Below are positions 1-11,398 of a stretch of DNA of 64,000 bases, one piece after another. Within the stretch, counting starts at the first letter, position 1, and the number at the start of each line of letters is the position of its first letter. The stretch spans positions 451,501 through 515,500 of the forward strand of contig CALZFC010000100.1 of NCBI GenBank assembly GCA_945643635.1. The letters run 5' to 3'. The notes below the pieces were generated by a model. The model searched no databases. It was not told where the DNA came from and worked only from the letters and a program-made list of their open reading frames with translations. Made by a program: the position numbers and the translations under genes. This DNA comes from Allodiplogaster sudhausi. Lineage: Eukaryota > Nematoda > Chromadorea > Rhabditida > Diplogasteridae.

Positions 1-3000
1 CTTAACGTTTCCAAGCTTAATCAACAAGAACATGTTCCGATCACGATTTCAACCGTGTTCCAAATTTGAGAATGCACTGTAGGTAAACTAAGAAAATGGA
101 TATCGGTCTTTCTTATGCTATCGCATGATTCATTACCTTCATCTTCCAAAATGCGCCGAGGCAGGCAAAAATGGCAAGACTGTAGAAGATCATCGATGTT
201 GACAGAAAAATCTACAACGGAATATGACTAACTATTTATCGTCTGAATTACTGCATTACTTTCCATTTATCAATTACTGATTTGTCTGCCTCAATTGTGG
301 CAAAATGTGCATGAATCTTCTAGCAAAAAAAGTTAATATTTGTCGATAGATTCGAAGAGTAGTGTGACATTTCGAGAGAAAAGAAAGACATTTCGAGAGA
401 AAAGAAAGGCATCCGCCGACCAACCCCTTGTGCCATGTGAGTGTCGTGGGCGGAGTAGACGTTGAAGAGGGCGACTGAGATGACTGTCGCGATCAGGAAG
501 ATGAAAACTGCGAAAAGGCCCTCGGCCGTACGCGAGCAATCAATCTTGATGACGTTGCGCTTCCGCAGCCAGCGTCTCTTCACCTTAGTTGTCGTCTTTC
601 AAGAGTTATAAATAGTGATAGGAATTAATGTACTACCTCCTGCTTTTCGCCATGAATGTTCGTCCAGAAGACATAAGCAACACCAGCGCATATCAGACTG
701 AACTCAACGACGCACGTATTCCTACAAGATGCCAATTCAAATCATTCAATAGATACTTTGAAAGCATTAGGAATTCAATTAAATTTTAAATGAAACTCAT
801 TAAAAGAGACAGGGACACTTCCAATTTGTGAAAAGTTTAGTATATAAAGTCTCGGTCGAGAGCTGGATATATTTTTTTTGCCAAGATGAACATGTCTATA
901 TCGAAAAAAAGCTTAGGTTAGTAATATCCCGGATACCTCCTATAAGAGTGCAAATTTCTGCTATAGGTGCAATCTTAACCAGATCATAGGCAGAAAGGGA
1001 CACCTCAAAAATAGACATTTTCCTAGAAAGAGACGTCAGACTACAACAATCCTACATGAATTCGGAGAACTCGCCGAAGATACACTGGATACCGATACAT
1101 TCGTGAGCCGATGAGTGGGAATGCGCTGGTGCGGATAAGACGAGAGGCAAGTGATCAAGCGAGGCATTGAGAGTCTCCGTGGACACTTGCTGGAATGGCA
1201 GGAGACTCAACGATGCCAGCTCGGATGCGTTGCCAAAGTGCGCTGCCTAGGAGGATTGAGCTATATTATTGATCTTTTGCAGGAAAAATTCTTTTTCACA
1301 AGTCACATCTCCAAATCGGGGCTACCCGAATCTCCTTTATTGTCCGTGCTTCCTCGTAAAGGATGTATCGGATCCACAGCCAAAGATTCGTTGCGACCAA
1401 ATGCATCAGTCCGAATTGGATGAAGTACTTTGCTCGCCCGTTTATCGCAATCTCAAAGAAATTATGGACATCCAATACTTCAACTATACTATGTACACAC
1501 AAATGTTGAGAAGATGAATCTAATTGTAAGTGCTAAATACCCATTATTTCTCTGATAAAGCAGATAGTAAAGGTTTGGAAGAAATGGTCAGGATATCAAA
1601 ATATGTCAGAATTACGCATCAACCTCGTTTTAAAGGAAGTATCCGACGAAAGAAAACCGTATCTGATAAAATTACGTTTCAAACTGTGCTAAACTCCCAA
1701 CTGGATGAGCCTTTTTTTCAGCGCCCGCTACAAAATTTCAAATTTGAAACGTATGTGTATCTAACCTCTCTCGACTTCTTTCATTGTCTCGCTTTTCTCT
1801 AACGTCTGTATCTCTCATCCCTTGGTGAGAATGGGGGTGCTAAGTGGGCAAGACGGGCAGAGACTGCATCTTCTTCCCACCCGTTGGCACTCCTTGCTTG
1901 GATTTGAGCATACACCGGGTGCATCGACAAAGACGTTTTCTACCGTATTCCATAAAACAAATGCAAATTTCTGGTTAAATACTGACTTTCATAAAGCGGG
2001 ACCACCTCTAATCGATCTTTTAGGCCAGACTTGATCATATGGGAACATAAAAGAAGAAGTTAGTTTTTCCTCTTATACTTCCTTTAAGGGAAGCACATAG
2101 CTCTAATTCGTCGATGTTCTAACCTTGCCATTGCAGTAGACGAACCACATCTGAAGGAAGACGAAGGCGGCGGCGACGAACGAGATTAGAATGCCGGCGG
2201 CACTGCACTCGTTCGCCGTGTGGCCCTCCCAGTCGAAGGCGCAGCCCATTCCCATCAGCGTGTAGTAGACGACGCCGATGATACCGAACACTATAAATCA
2301 AGCAATAATTTAAAGTTCAATTCGACAGGGTTAAGTATTCCATAGTATTTAACGAAGACTACTTTCGTCCCAATTTGTTTGAATTTCACTAAATATTTTA
2401 TACGCCTCCTAAAGCAATATGTAAATTTTCGTTTCATACAATGGAACGAAAATTGAGCTTTTTCTGATCATTTAACAATTTAGAATAAACACTTTCGTAC
2501 CAACATTTGGAAATCAAAAAGAGTCATTTACAACTATTTTAAAGAGGGGGGGGGGGTTGGTTCACTCTCCGCTGTTCATTATCAGTGTGAAGAACCATTG
2601 TGTATATCAGTTTCGCAATCTTCTTTTGCAAAAGTGAAAATGATTGTTGGAGAAATGACAAATTCCGCCGAAAGCATTCATACTGGATAATTCGGAGTAA
2701 TATACGGAAACAATATAGATGGAAATTCAGAATTTCAAAACTCGACCGCAACGCACCAACGCAGCCGACCCGCATGTAGAGGCTGACCGTCGAAGGATTC
2801 GAAAGCATCTCTGCTCCGGTTCGTACATCTAAACACTGCTTGTAACTTCGACTTTACTCAAATACCAGCCTATCTATCACCTTCTCGGTCTATTTCGTGG
2901 TGCACTTTAGCAAAATCAGACCATTTGTTAATTATTGAGCTAATTGTAAGTAAACATTGTTTCTTATACGTGAGCTTTTATGGAATTTAGAAGTCAGACG

Positions 3001-5422
3001 GCATTTTCGCTAATTGTGAGCGGTTCCTCCTCCTTTTCTTCGCCAAATTTTTTTTTCAGACAACATGGCATAACAAGAAACACAAGAGGAGTGAGGAGGT
3101 CCCTTTTCCATTCTCACACTATTTCATTGTTGTCTTCATGCCGGTGGCCTGATAAAACGTTTCTACCCAAGTTCCCACATCCTGTCCACACCCCACAGCG
3201 ACTTATATTTTTTTAATTCACTTTTCCTAATATTTTAAGACTTCAGCTTTCAGGGAAACCACACCTCATTGCAATCCGTCACCTTACCGTCGGACCATTC
3301 CCTTGTAAGCAGGAGAGCTTCATTACATACTGTCACTAATAGACGTTCTTTGAAGTCTGCCTCCTTACCATTGGCATTCGTGCCATGGCCCGCCGAATGT
3401 GCTTAAGGCGGCGGTACTCCATGTAGATGTGGATTCCGCAGAAGCAGATAACTGCACATGACATCCCGTACATCCAGATGTCGTACAGCTGCAGACACGT
3501 TGCTTATAAAAGCCGTATATGATGATTCAAGAAAGTTATATTTTTTCAATATTTTTTTTAAATCAAGACTAATTAGATAATAAAAAAAATCAAAAGAAGG
3601 GTCTAAAAAAGATATGATCATGAACATCAGTATAAATGTTGAAAATATATAACAGCCCAGTCTAACGAGGTCTTTGAGGTGTGCGACTTGCTCCGTTCCA
3701 TAGGCGATGACATTCGAGAGCTCGATAATGACGCCGAGGATGATAATGAAGAGTGCGTAAAAGCAAGTGAAGAGGCGTAGCACGTACTCCCTGACAATGA
3801 GTGGACAACAAATGGCCGCACATTAAAATACTTGTATGCTGATAATATCTAGTGCATTGTATTTAAAGAATCATAATACTTGTAGACAACATTTTGTTCT
3901 CCTTCTCTTTGTACTGTGCTCTTTGCCATTGTTGTGTTATCGCACTAATTTTTTTCATTATGTGTGCGCATTATTATTCATTCATGAACATATATGTATA
4001 ATATTCAAGTACCGTGCGAGAGGCTCATTTATCCAATATCGAATCGGCACGCTCGTATATGTCAGAATCGTACTCCGTCGCCTTGTGAGCGCCGTTCGTG
4101 CGATTGCGGACAACACGGATGATGTTGACTCGACCTGTAGAGGATGATGCGTCGTCACAGAAAAGAAGATTCGTAACTTGTAGCGCACAGAGAAAGAATA
4201 CGCAAAATTCGCGCGAATATGCTGAAATTTTTCAAAATTTAGATAGAGAGGAAGAATTCGTTCTTTAGCAGTCCATTTTCAACCATGTAAGTAAGTATCC
4301 ATTGTAAAAAAGAAACACATCCGTGATTTTATGTCATATGTTACATCTAATTCGTCTGTTCTACTACTGCTGCGGCGACAACGTATTGCAATGTCTATCA
4401 ACAGACAGTTTTGCATTTGTGACGAAATAGTATATGTAAGCGCTCTATGTTTACTCTTTTATGTATTTGCTTTATTTTCATAGTCTCATTGGCCTTGGGA
4501 ATGTGTGGGTGTGATTTCAGTTATTTCTAACGTATTTACACTTGTATCATTTCTTTTCTCAATAATAACCTTGACGAGATGACCATCGCTACACTCGTTC
4601 CATTCCTTTAGTGGCGCCTGCGAAGGTACTAGTCTAATGCCGGTCGTCCCCGCTAAAGATTGTCTTCGTGTCTTGGCCGGAATGGTCACGACTCCATCGT
4701 TGTTCAGTTCCTCTGAATTTTGTTGGTCTATAATTTCCTATGTTATTTTTGTATGATGAACACTTGTAGAAAGCTAACTTGTTGGTTATTTCAAAACGCT
4801 ATAACTCTTTTTAATGCACTAAAATGAAAGAAGCTAAAGCGAATTTGAAACTGCACCTGAATCCTTTTTTTTCAAAGATAATGTGACAATGTTATTAAAG
4901 GCTCCCACTGCGCCCTAATCAGGTTTTCGTTATCTTATCAGTTTCTCTCTTGAGCATTCTTGAAATTCCACCCTTTATCTGTCAATTTGAAAAACTATAA
5001 ATTATAAAGGACAGTTCCCGAAAATTCTCGGAATGTAAAATTCGCTATGAATGAGTAAGGCTGTCCTTTATTTACACTTCACATAACGAAAAACCTACAT
5101 TCATTCAAGAGGTATCTACATATTTAATTCATTATGCTATTGGAGTTGCTTGCCAACCTGGCTTGTCGTCCTTGTCCTCTATTGCCTTGGTGCTGATGAG
5201 AAAGGGCCCATGGGGAGCCGAGTTGGCGCGATCCCGAGAAGTGGTAGGCGAGCCGGCAGCAGCAGCAGCAGCGGCTTCCTCCTCGCTGAAGCCATCCAAG
5301 ATGGGTTCGAGTTCGCTGCCACTGAAGCCGACCGCGAAGCGGTGCACCGAGTGGTTCTTCTTCAGGAACGACGGCTTTGGCTGATTGCCGCCGCTGCCCT
5401 TTAATGCCGAAGTCGAGGACAT
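1..5422 (-). CDS. Otopetrin-like proton channel (3' end beyond the left edge)
   Basis: Otopetrins are 12-helix proton channels of the plasma membrane. Twelve exons join in one open frame of 536 codons: 5158-5422 (ATG at 5422), 4542-4712, 4074-4134, 3667-3790, 3369-3488, 2757-2808, 2124-2290, 1326-1451, 1056-1246, 637-721, 425-595 and 137-211; the frame is still open at 137. The N-terminal 150 or so residues are hydrophilic with an alanine run; helices start in the 3667-3790 exon. Family hallmarks seen: SLYMRVGCVVFGIIG (2757-2808/2124-2290), FGLMHLVATNLWLWIR (1326-1451), and VVEFSLICAGVAYVFWTNI (637-721), which match the OTOP regions around helices 4-8. A long hydrophilic loop (1056-1246) lies between the last two. 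The splice choice at 4074 (GA|GTACGA) and the acceptor at 2808 are inferred from phase. No break was seen. A small dispersed repeat sits just upstream (5529-5685). Confidence 0.88.
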
Positions 5423-5528
5423 TCTCAGATGAAGAGGACTCTATAATGACAATCGCTGAACAATGAAGGAAAGCCACTGTACGAGCGACATAAGATGTGA
5501 TAAAACAGGTCAGCCTTGCAAGCAGTCG

Positions 5529-5685
5529 TTTAAAGGAGATTCGCACTCGCGTTAACGAGTGTGCTATTTTCACGCGGCGGGCTTGTGCGTTCTGCTAAAC
5601 AGCACACGAGAATGAGAGAGTGCTTACGCAAAGGGCAGACGAACTTGAATCTCGGTGATCATTATTTACGGTGATCGTACTTCTT
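5529..5685. repeat. MITE-like dispersed repeat with TTTAAAGGAG ends (copy 1)
   Basis: Starts TTTAAAGGAG and ends in the near-inverse GGTGATCGTACTTCTTTA. The middle has GCACTCGCG and CACACGAGAATGAGAGAGTGC, recurring in other copies at about 26350, 27719, 31797, 37150, 40125, 43592, 51785 and 55816. It lies between the otopetrin start and the long-TIR element. The TTTAAA flank suggests a TTAA-type target site; this is inference. Confidence 0.55.
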
Positions 5686-6011
5686 TAGAGATATGTACGT
5701 TTGGAGATTATCAGGCAGTAAATGGCATTGTCTCGACAGAATGCATGAAATACGACGTTTTATAAGATCGGTAATAACAGCTTGCGAAGGGCTGATAGAC
5801 TTTAAGAGAGCCTCTCCGTATGCCTCCAGTAGGGCCTGCCCCAGATCCAGATGTTGGAGTTCGAGTGTGAAAACATATTCCGGCATGGCACTGGGCCCCA
5901 GTAACAAGATTAAATGGCAAAATTTTTTTTTCAAAAAATATTCTTGCGTGAACAGGTAAAAGTATGGATAATTTAAGAATTGACGTATCTCGCTTCAAAC
6001 TCAATATTTTT

Positions 6012-6943
6012 AAATTTTCATTTTTTTATTAGCATTCCCATTGAATTCTAAACAAACGACCTTTAGACGTCATTCGAAAAATATTTCATTTTCATATCGA
6101 AAAATTATTTTAAATATTTCAATTTGACCGTTGAATACCTTATACTCAAAACGTTTTGGGTGCTATATCTCAAATTGTAGAGCGTTAAAAACTGTATAAC
6201 ATATCTTCTTTTCGTTTAGCCTGGATGTCCCCTAAGCTGTCAAAAATAGACTCAAATAGGGGCACCTCGGAGATGAACGATTCAAGGGATGCGGGAAGAA
6301 CGGGTTAAATTCTTGTTGTAACATAAAATGAACCACTTCATTCGATTCAGCGCGTTTTTCTTTTCATAAAACCTATATTTCAAAATTCCATGACTATCGT
6401 TTTCCATGAAAAAAACGCATTTTGCGATTTTTCTACCATAGACAGAAAATGACCTAAAACTATTCGAATCGCTATATTTTCAACAGTTTCAAAGACTACA
6501 GAATGTGAATTGTACTATTCTGTACGCGACAAAATTCTCTACAAAATATCTCCTTTACATCTGGATACAGTGTCCCCACGAATCACAGTATCGATTTTCC
6601 AATGGCCGTCGCGTCAAAACTGACTGCTTCTCATTTTGCAACTTTTCGTGCAATATGAATATTTCCTACTCATCCAATACGTCATTCTGCTCCACACAGC
6701 ACACTGAGTGTGGAAAAAATGTTTATTTTCCAGATTTCCCGTGTTTGGTTTCATGAATTTACAAAAATTTTGTCTAAATAGGTTATTTTACTGGTTAGTA
6801 ATTCAACATTTTGTTTTTTTCGAAAGCTTTAATGCCGCAAGTAATAATTTTATTTCATCAACGTTTGATAACAAAAGAAATAGCAGGAAACGTGGAATCT
6901 CGACTTTTTCTTAGACCTGCATGAGTTCGAAAGAGTCCTGAAA
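6012..6943 (+). repeat. Left arm of the long inverted repeat
   Basis: Reverse complement of 8867-9796. The outer end is T-rich (attttcatttttttattagcat... side) and the inner end is at GAGTCCTGAAA. No independent gene is supported inside it; its minus-strand reading frames mirror the 3' coding end of the internal gene. Confidence 0.85.
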
Positions 6944-7538
6944 ACGATTAACTGGGACATTAATATGAATGATATATACTAGCAGCAATAAGGATATTCG
7001 TGTAGTACTTTTCATATTCGGAAGTTTCCTTTTAGGATCTCTGAGTTGTAAGAGATAAGCTGAATCTCAAAAATGTAACAAATCGGATGTTTTTTGTTAG
7101 TTGCAATACATTCTTGTATATTTGGCCGTTGTATTTTTGGTAAGTGTAGAATTACGACGAGAAGGAGAAGAAACATACAGCCAAGGGAGATGATGATGTG
7201 TTCCCTCTGCCATGGCAAAGATGTAACAGAACTCGTGTCAGCCCCAAGGGTAGGAACACAATGCGAGAGTGGTGGTGCCTGGCACTGGCAGGAGGAGACG
7301 CTGTAATTGCCGTATGTCGTGTCGGGTGGTGCATTTCTCTCCCACCGGGAGGGGGGAGGGGGGGGGGGAGGGGCGACTGGGACAGAAATGAGACTCGAGG
7401 GAAGCTCTTCTCTCGCATCAGCAGCCACTGTTCCTTCAGAACATAGAAAACTATTCTTGCCTTCTTCTTTTTGCCATGTTTTACTATTAACGTGTCTATC
7501 CATTTCTCGCATATTGATATGTATGTAAATCCCCCGAA
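6944..7538 (+). other. Non-coding leader of the element with G-run
   Basis: About 600 bases between the left arm and the internal gene. No convincing exon. It contains a G-rich tract at about 7345-7375 (runs of 6, 9 or more G) that could form a quadruplex on the plus strand. Confidence 0.4.
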
Positions 7539-8960
7539 ATGCTCAAGAAAATGATTGTTTCCGTTGACCTAGAGGAGCTTTATGAAAGAGAGAGAACTGA
7601 CAAATACGATGCCCTGATGAAATCCATAAAGTCCCGGTTTCTCAATGCGGATTCCCGAGTTCTGCTCTCACTGGTCACACCACTTCTGGGCTTGGCTGAA
7701 GTGCAGCGTTATATACCTGGCTTGACGGAGTATTTCTACACGAAATCAAAGCGCCTCGCATATAGAGGAGGAAAGGAAATCGAAAGGGATCTTAAACGAA
7801 AGAAGTATACACACGAGCAAGTGAATCGTTTCGTTGAATTTATTACCAGGTATGTGACCGGGTTTGCAACTTATTTTTAAAAAGTTAAAGGGGCTTTTCA
7901 GCTTCAAAATCTCGACTAGCCTTCCGTTCGGAACACGATCCTCGAAGCTGTCGGATGGAAGTCTTATTGAATACCCCAATGTTCTCCGACAACATAGCGC
8001 AACAGAAATAATTGAGCTCTATAAACGGTAAAGGTTATTATTCCTTGCAATTATCCATGTCATTAAAAATTTTATACTTTATTCAGAGATCTTGAAGAAA
8101 GTGACGAGGTTCATTTGATGATGTCGCCAGCAACTCATTATCGAATTCTGTCTGCTTGTACCGCATCTACCCGTAAGAGTCTCCATGGAGTGGATTTCTT
8201 TGTGGCCGAAGCTATGGAAGTCGGTCATTAATATGAGAGTTGCACACAAAAAATGTTAATTTATTCCCAGGCCTTCGACGATGCTCTGGGATTGATTGAA
8301 AACTTAAAGGCTGATGGTGATATCGACGAATATTGGTTCGGGTCGCTTAGGATCAAGATCTTGGAAGTGAAGCAATATCTAAGAACCGACTACAAGGTCC
8401 ACATCAAGCGAAAATCAAGAATAGGGGACCACTGTATCCAGCACGGATTGAGCGATCCCCATACGCCTGAGTACGCAAACTCTTGTGATGGAGCGGATGA
8501 TGAAGACGTTCATATGCACAATCTTATTTGTGACCGATGTGAGCTATTAAAGGTTAGGAAAAACACAAAAAAATTCCAAGCGATAGCGTGCAAGTTTCAG
8601 ATTACGTTGGGTGATATTCGCGAAACCATCACGGCTCTGATTACGGCTGCATCTCCACGAACAGAACGCCGGAGAAAATTGGAGTGGAAACTCGCAGACT
8701 GGCATAGAATAGAGGAAGCCATAGAAAATCTCAAAAAGCATCAGCTTCGCGCCGTCGCAAGTGAACATGACCGCGAGTCCCTTGTCTCAAACTTGGGGAA
8801 CGGCGAAGCTCTGATTACGCTCGATTGGGCGATGAAACTGCTTCCCCTCTTTGCACGTGAGAAGACTTTCAGGACTCTTTCGAACTCATGCAGGTCTAAG
8901 AAAAAGTCGAGATTCCACGTTTCCTGCTATTTCTTTTGTTATCAAACGTTGATGAAATAA
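7539..8960 (+). CDS. Transposon-borne protein of unknown function (DWAMK family)
   Basis: Four exons in phase: 7539-7849, 7902-8027, 8087-8219 and 8271-8960, giving 419 residues ending in TAA. I recognise a protein family recurring in invertebrate genomes, often in multiple copies, without an accepted function: marks are TYR-like segment SACTASTRKSLHGVDFF, then DYKVHIKRKSRIGDHC, ALSDP-like GLSDPHTPEY, the paired cysteines CDRCELL, and ITLDWAMKLLPLFARE. The block after DWAMK that usually continues for hundreds of residues is missing because the frame ends 94 bases into the right inverted arm. The Asp of DWAMK might be a first catalytic acid of a DDE-type transposase; that is a guess. The first coding ATG follows a non-coding, G-run-containing leader (about 6944-7538). 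Confidence 0.65.
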
Positions 8961-9796
8961 AATTATTACTTGCGGCATTAAAGCTTTCGAAAAAAACAAA
9001 ATGTTGAATTACTAACCAGTAAAATAACCTATTTAGACAAAATTTTTGTAAATTCATGAAACCAAACACGGGAAATCTGGAAAATAAACATTTTTTCCAC
9101 ACTCAGTGTGCTGTGTGGAGCAGAATGATGTATTGGATGAGTAGGAAATATTCGTATTGCACGAAAAGTTGCAAAATGAGAAGCAGTCAGTTTTGACGCG
9201 ACGGCCATTGGAAAATCGATACTGTGATTCGTGGGGACACTGTATCCAGATGTAAAGGAGATATTTTGTAGAGAATTTTGTCGCGTACAGAATAGTACAA
9301 TTCACATTCTGTAGTCTTTGAAATTGTTGAAAATATAGCGATTCGAATAGTTTTAGGTCATTTTCTGTCTATGGTAGAAAAATCGCAAAATGCGTTTTTT
9401 TCATGGAAAACGATAGTCATGGAATTTTGAAATATAGGTTTTATGAAAAGAAAAACGCGCTGAATCGAATGAAGTGGTTCATTTTATGTTACAACAAGAA
9501 TTTAACCCGTTCTTCCCGCATCCCTTGAATCGTTCATCTCCGAGGTGCCCCTATTTGAGTCTATTTTTGACAGCTTAGGGGACATCCAGGCTAAACGAAA
9601 AGAAGATATGTTATACAGTTTTTAACGCTCTACAATTTGAGATATAGCACCCAAAACGTTTTGAGTATAAGGTATTCAATGGTCAAATTGAAATATTTAA
9701 AATAATTTTTCGATATGAAAATGAAATATTTTTCGAATGACGTCTAAAGGTCGTTTGTTTAGAATTCAATGGGAATGCTAATAAAAAAAAGAAAAT
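8867..9796 (-). repeat. Right arm of the long inverted repeat
   Basis: Reverse complement of 6012-6943. The inner boundary is TTTCAGGACTCTTTCG at 8867, inside the coding exon of the internal gene. The outer end is in an A run near 9790. Confidence 0.85.
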
Positions 9797-11398
9797 TGAA
9801 AAACTTTGCTATTAAAGAAAGTTATGGCGAATTAGACTTTTTCCTTACTTTTGCATGCCTAGACAAGAAAAATTTTTTTATAACAAAATTGATCTACTAA
9901 TCTTGTTTACAGTGGGTATGGATACCCCTATTAAAATTTTGGATAACGGAATCGAAAAATTTTGCGCCGGGGCAGGCCCCCCTTTGAGGGCAGCTTGATC
10001 CTTACAGAGAGGCTCTCTTAAATGGAAGTCTGTTCTTACATTAGCGGTACGAGTACAGCAAAAGAGATCGAATGTGAAAATAAATGATACGCATGTGATT
10101 TGTTATGGCTGGTTTGACAAGGCGTTAGGGCTATCTTTTTTATGAATATTCTCTCACTGTTTTCTCTCTCTCTCTCTTCGTCTTCTCGCCTTTTAAAGTC
10201 ACACCATCAAACTCTCAGTCTATAGCAACTCCTTCTCCTTTCAAGTACATTCCTTTCGGTTGCAAGAGTCGAGGAAGGAGATAGTTGTATTTCACTGAAC
10301 AGCAGCTAACCAGTTCTAGAGAACTTTCCGAGAGCGAAAAAGGTTGCACTCAATAGCGAAATCATATCACAAACTTCCTCCTTTCACTTTCTATAACTCT
10401 GTCACTCTCACTCTTTATCTTTTTCTCTCTCTTGCTCTCTCTCACCCTTTCTCTTCTCATTCGACTGACGAATTGCGACTTTCTCAAGTGAGCTGATCAG
10501 AGAAACGCGATCGCCGATGCTTTCTGGATCTCATAAGATAAAATTGGGCGTATATTTCTTGCATCTTCCTTGAAGTCTATACGAATTTTCGTTTTCTAGG
10601 TTTTATTTTTTAGTTTATCTGATTTTTTTTCGAGGTTTTGTTGCTTTAGTTATGTATACGACTCCTCCCTCATTTGTTAGCTTTCATGAGTCACATAACA
10701 CTGCTAGATTCACGCTATTGTTCTAATGAGAATGCTTGCTTACGTGTGTCTAGCCAATTTGATAGTGTATATTAGAATCTATTTGTTGAGCTAACAAACG
10801 ATTCGCGTTATGCCTTTTTCTCGAACCGTAGGTCTTCTCCCTTCCTCTATTCTCCCCAACAAGCCACACGAAGTTTGTCCATTTAAACGAGTATTCACGG
10901 AATGCCAGATCCGGAAGGTCATCACCGGGGGGCCACACTTGTTAGGAATAAGTGCGCTCGACGGTCGATGTTGCTAATTGTTTACCATTTACATTTTTCA
11001 CGAGTGAAAAATATCTACTTCTATGTTTTCTAATGTGGACTTGGTACACTTAGGGTTTTTTCAATATTTCTCATTTATGAGTCGTGTGGTTCCCAAAAAT
11101 TTCCGCACTTTTTTATACTTCAAAAGCAATCACAGCCAGCATTCCTCATTGCAATACATTATTACGGACAAAGACTATCGTGAGCTTGCCTTTTTCTTGC
11201 CGCTTATTTCTTTCACATGAATTTATAAATTGATTGTGGAAGTATTCCTTTCCTTTCAACACAATGTCTACACAAAATGTATATGTCTAAACTGTTATTT
11301 TAGGTGAACTTTCATATTCTCTGTGTGTCCACAAATTTGTATGAATTTGTCGTTCTATGAATGGCATAAGCCAATAATTTTTTTAAAGTGTGGTCTCT
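9797..11398. other. Intergenic stretch without a supported gene
   Basis: Holds CT-rich low-complexity DNA at about 10155-10180 and 10410-10460, and AT-rich sequence elsewhere. Short reading frames on both strands have no recognisable motif or splice context. Confidence 0.5.

Larger units (their letters stand above)
6012..9796 (+). mobile_element. 3.8-kb mobile element with ~930-bp inverted arms
   Basis: The arms 6012-6943 and 8867-9796 are reverse complements differing at only a handful of bases that I could find (for example around 6139, 6658 and 6685 and their mates), so they are young or homogenised. Between them lies about 1.9 kb with a four-exon plus-strand gene (7539-8960). That gene runs into the right arm, so its last ~94 coding bases also exist in inverted form at 6850-6943. 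This looks like a DNA transposon or foldback derivative; the outer ends fall in A/T runs, so no target duplication could be defined. Confidence 0.8.

Noticed and set aside
6505..6914. Frames in the left inverted arm that recur at 8896-9305
   Set aside because: Both copies exist only because the arms are inverted copies; no start/stop or motif argues for a real protein apart from the 3' end of the internal gene.
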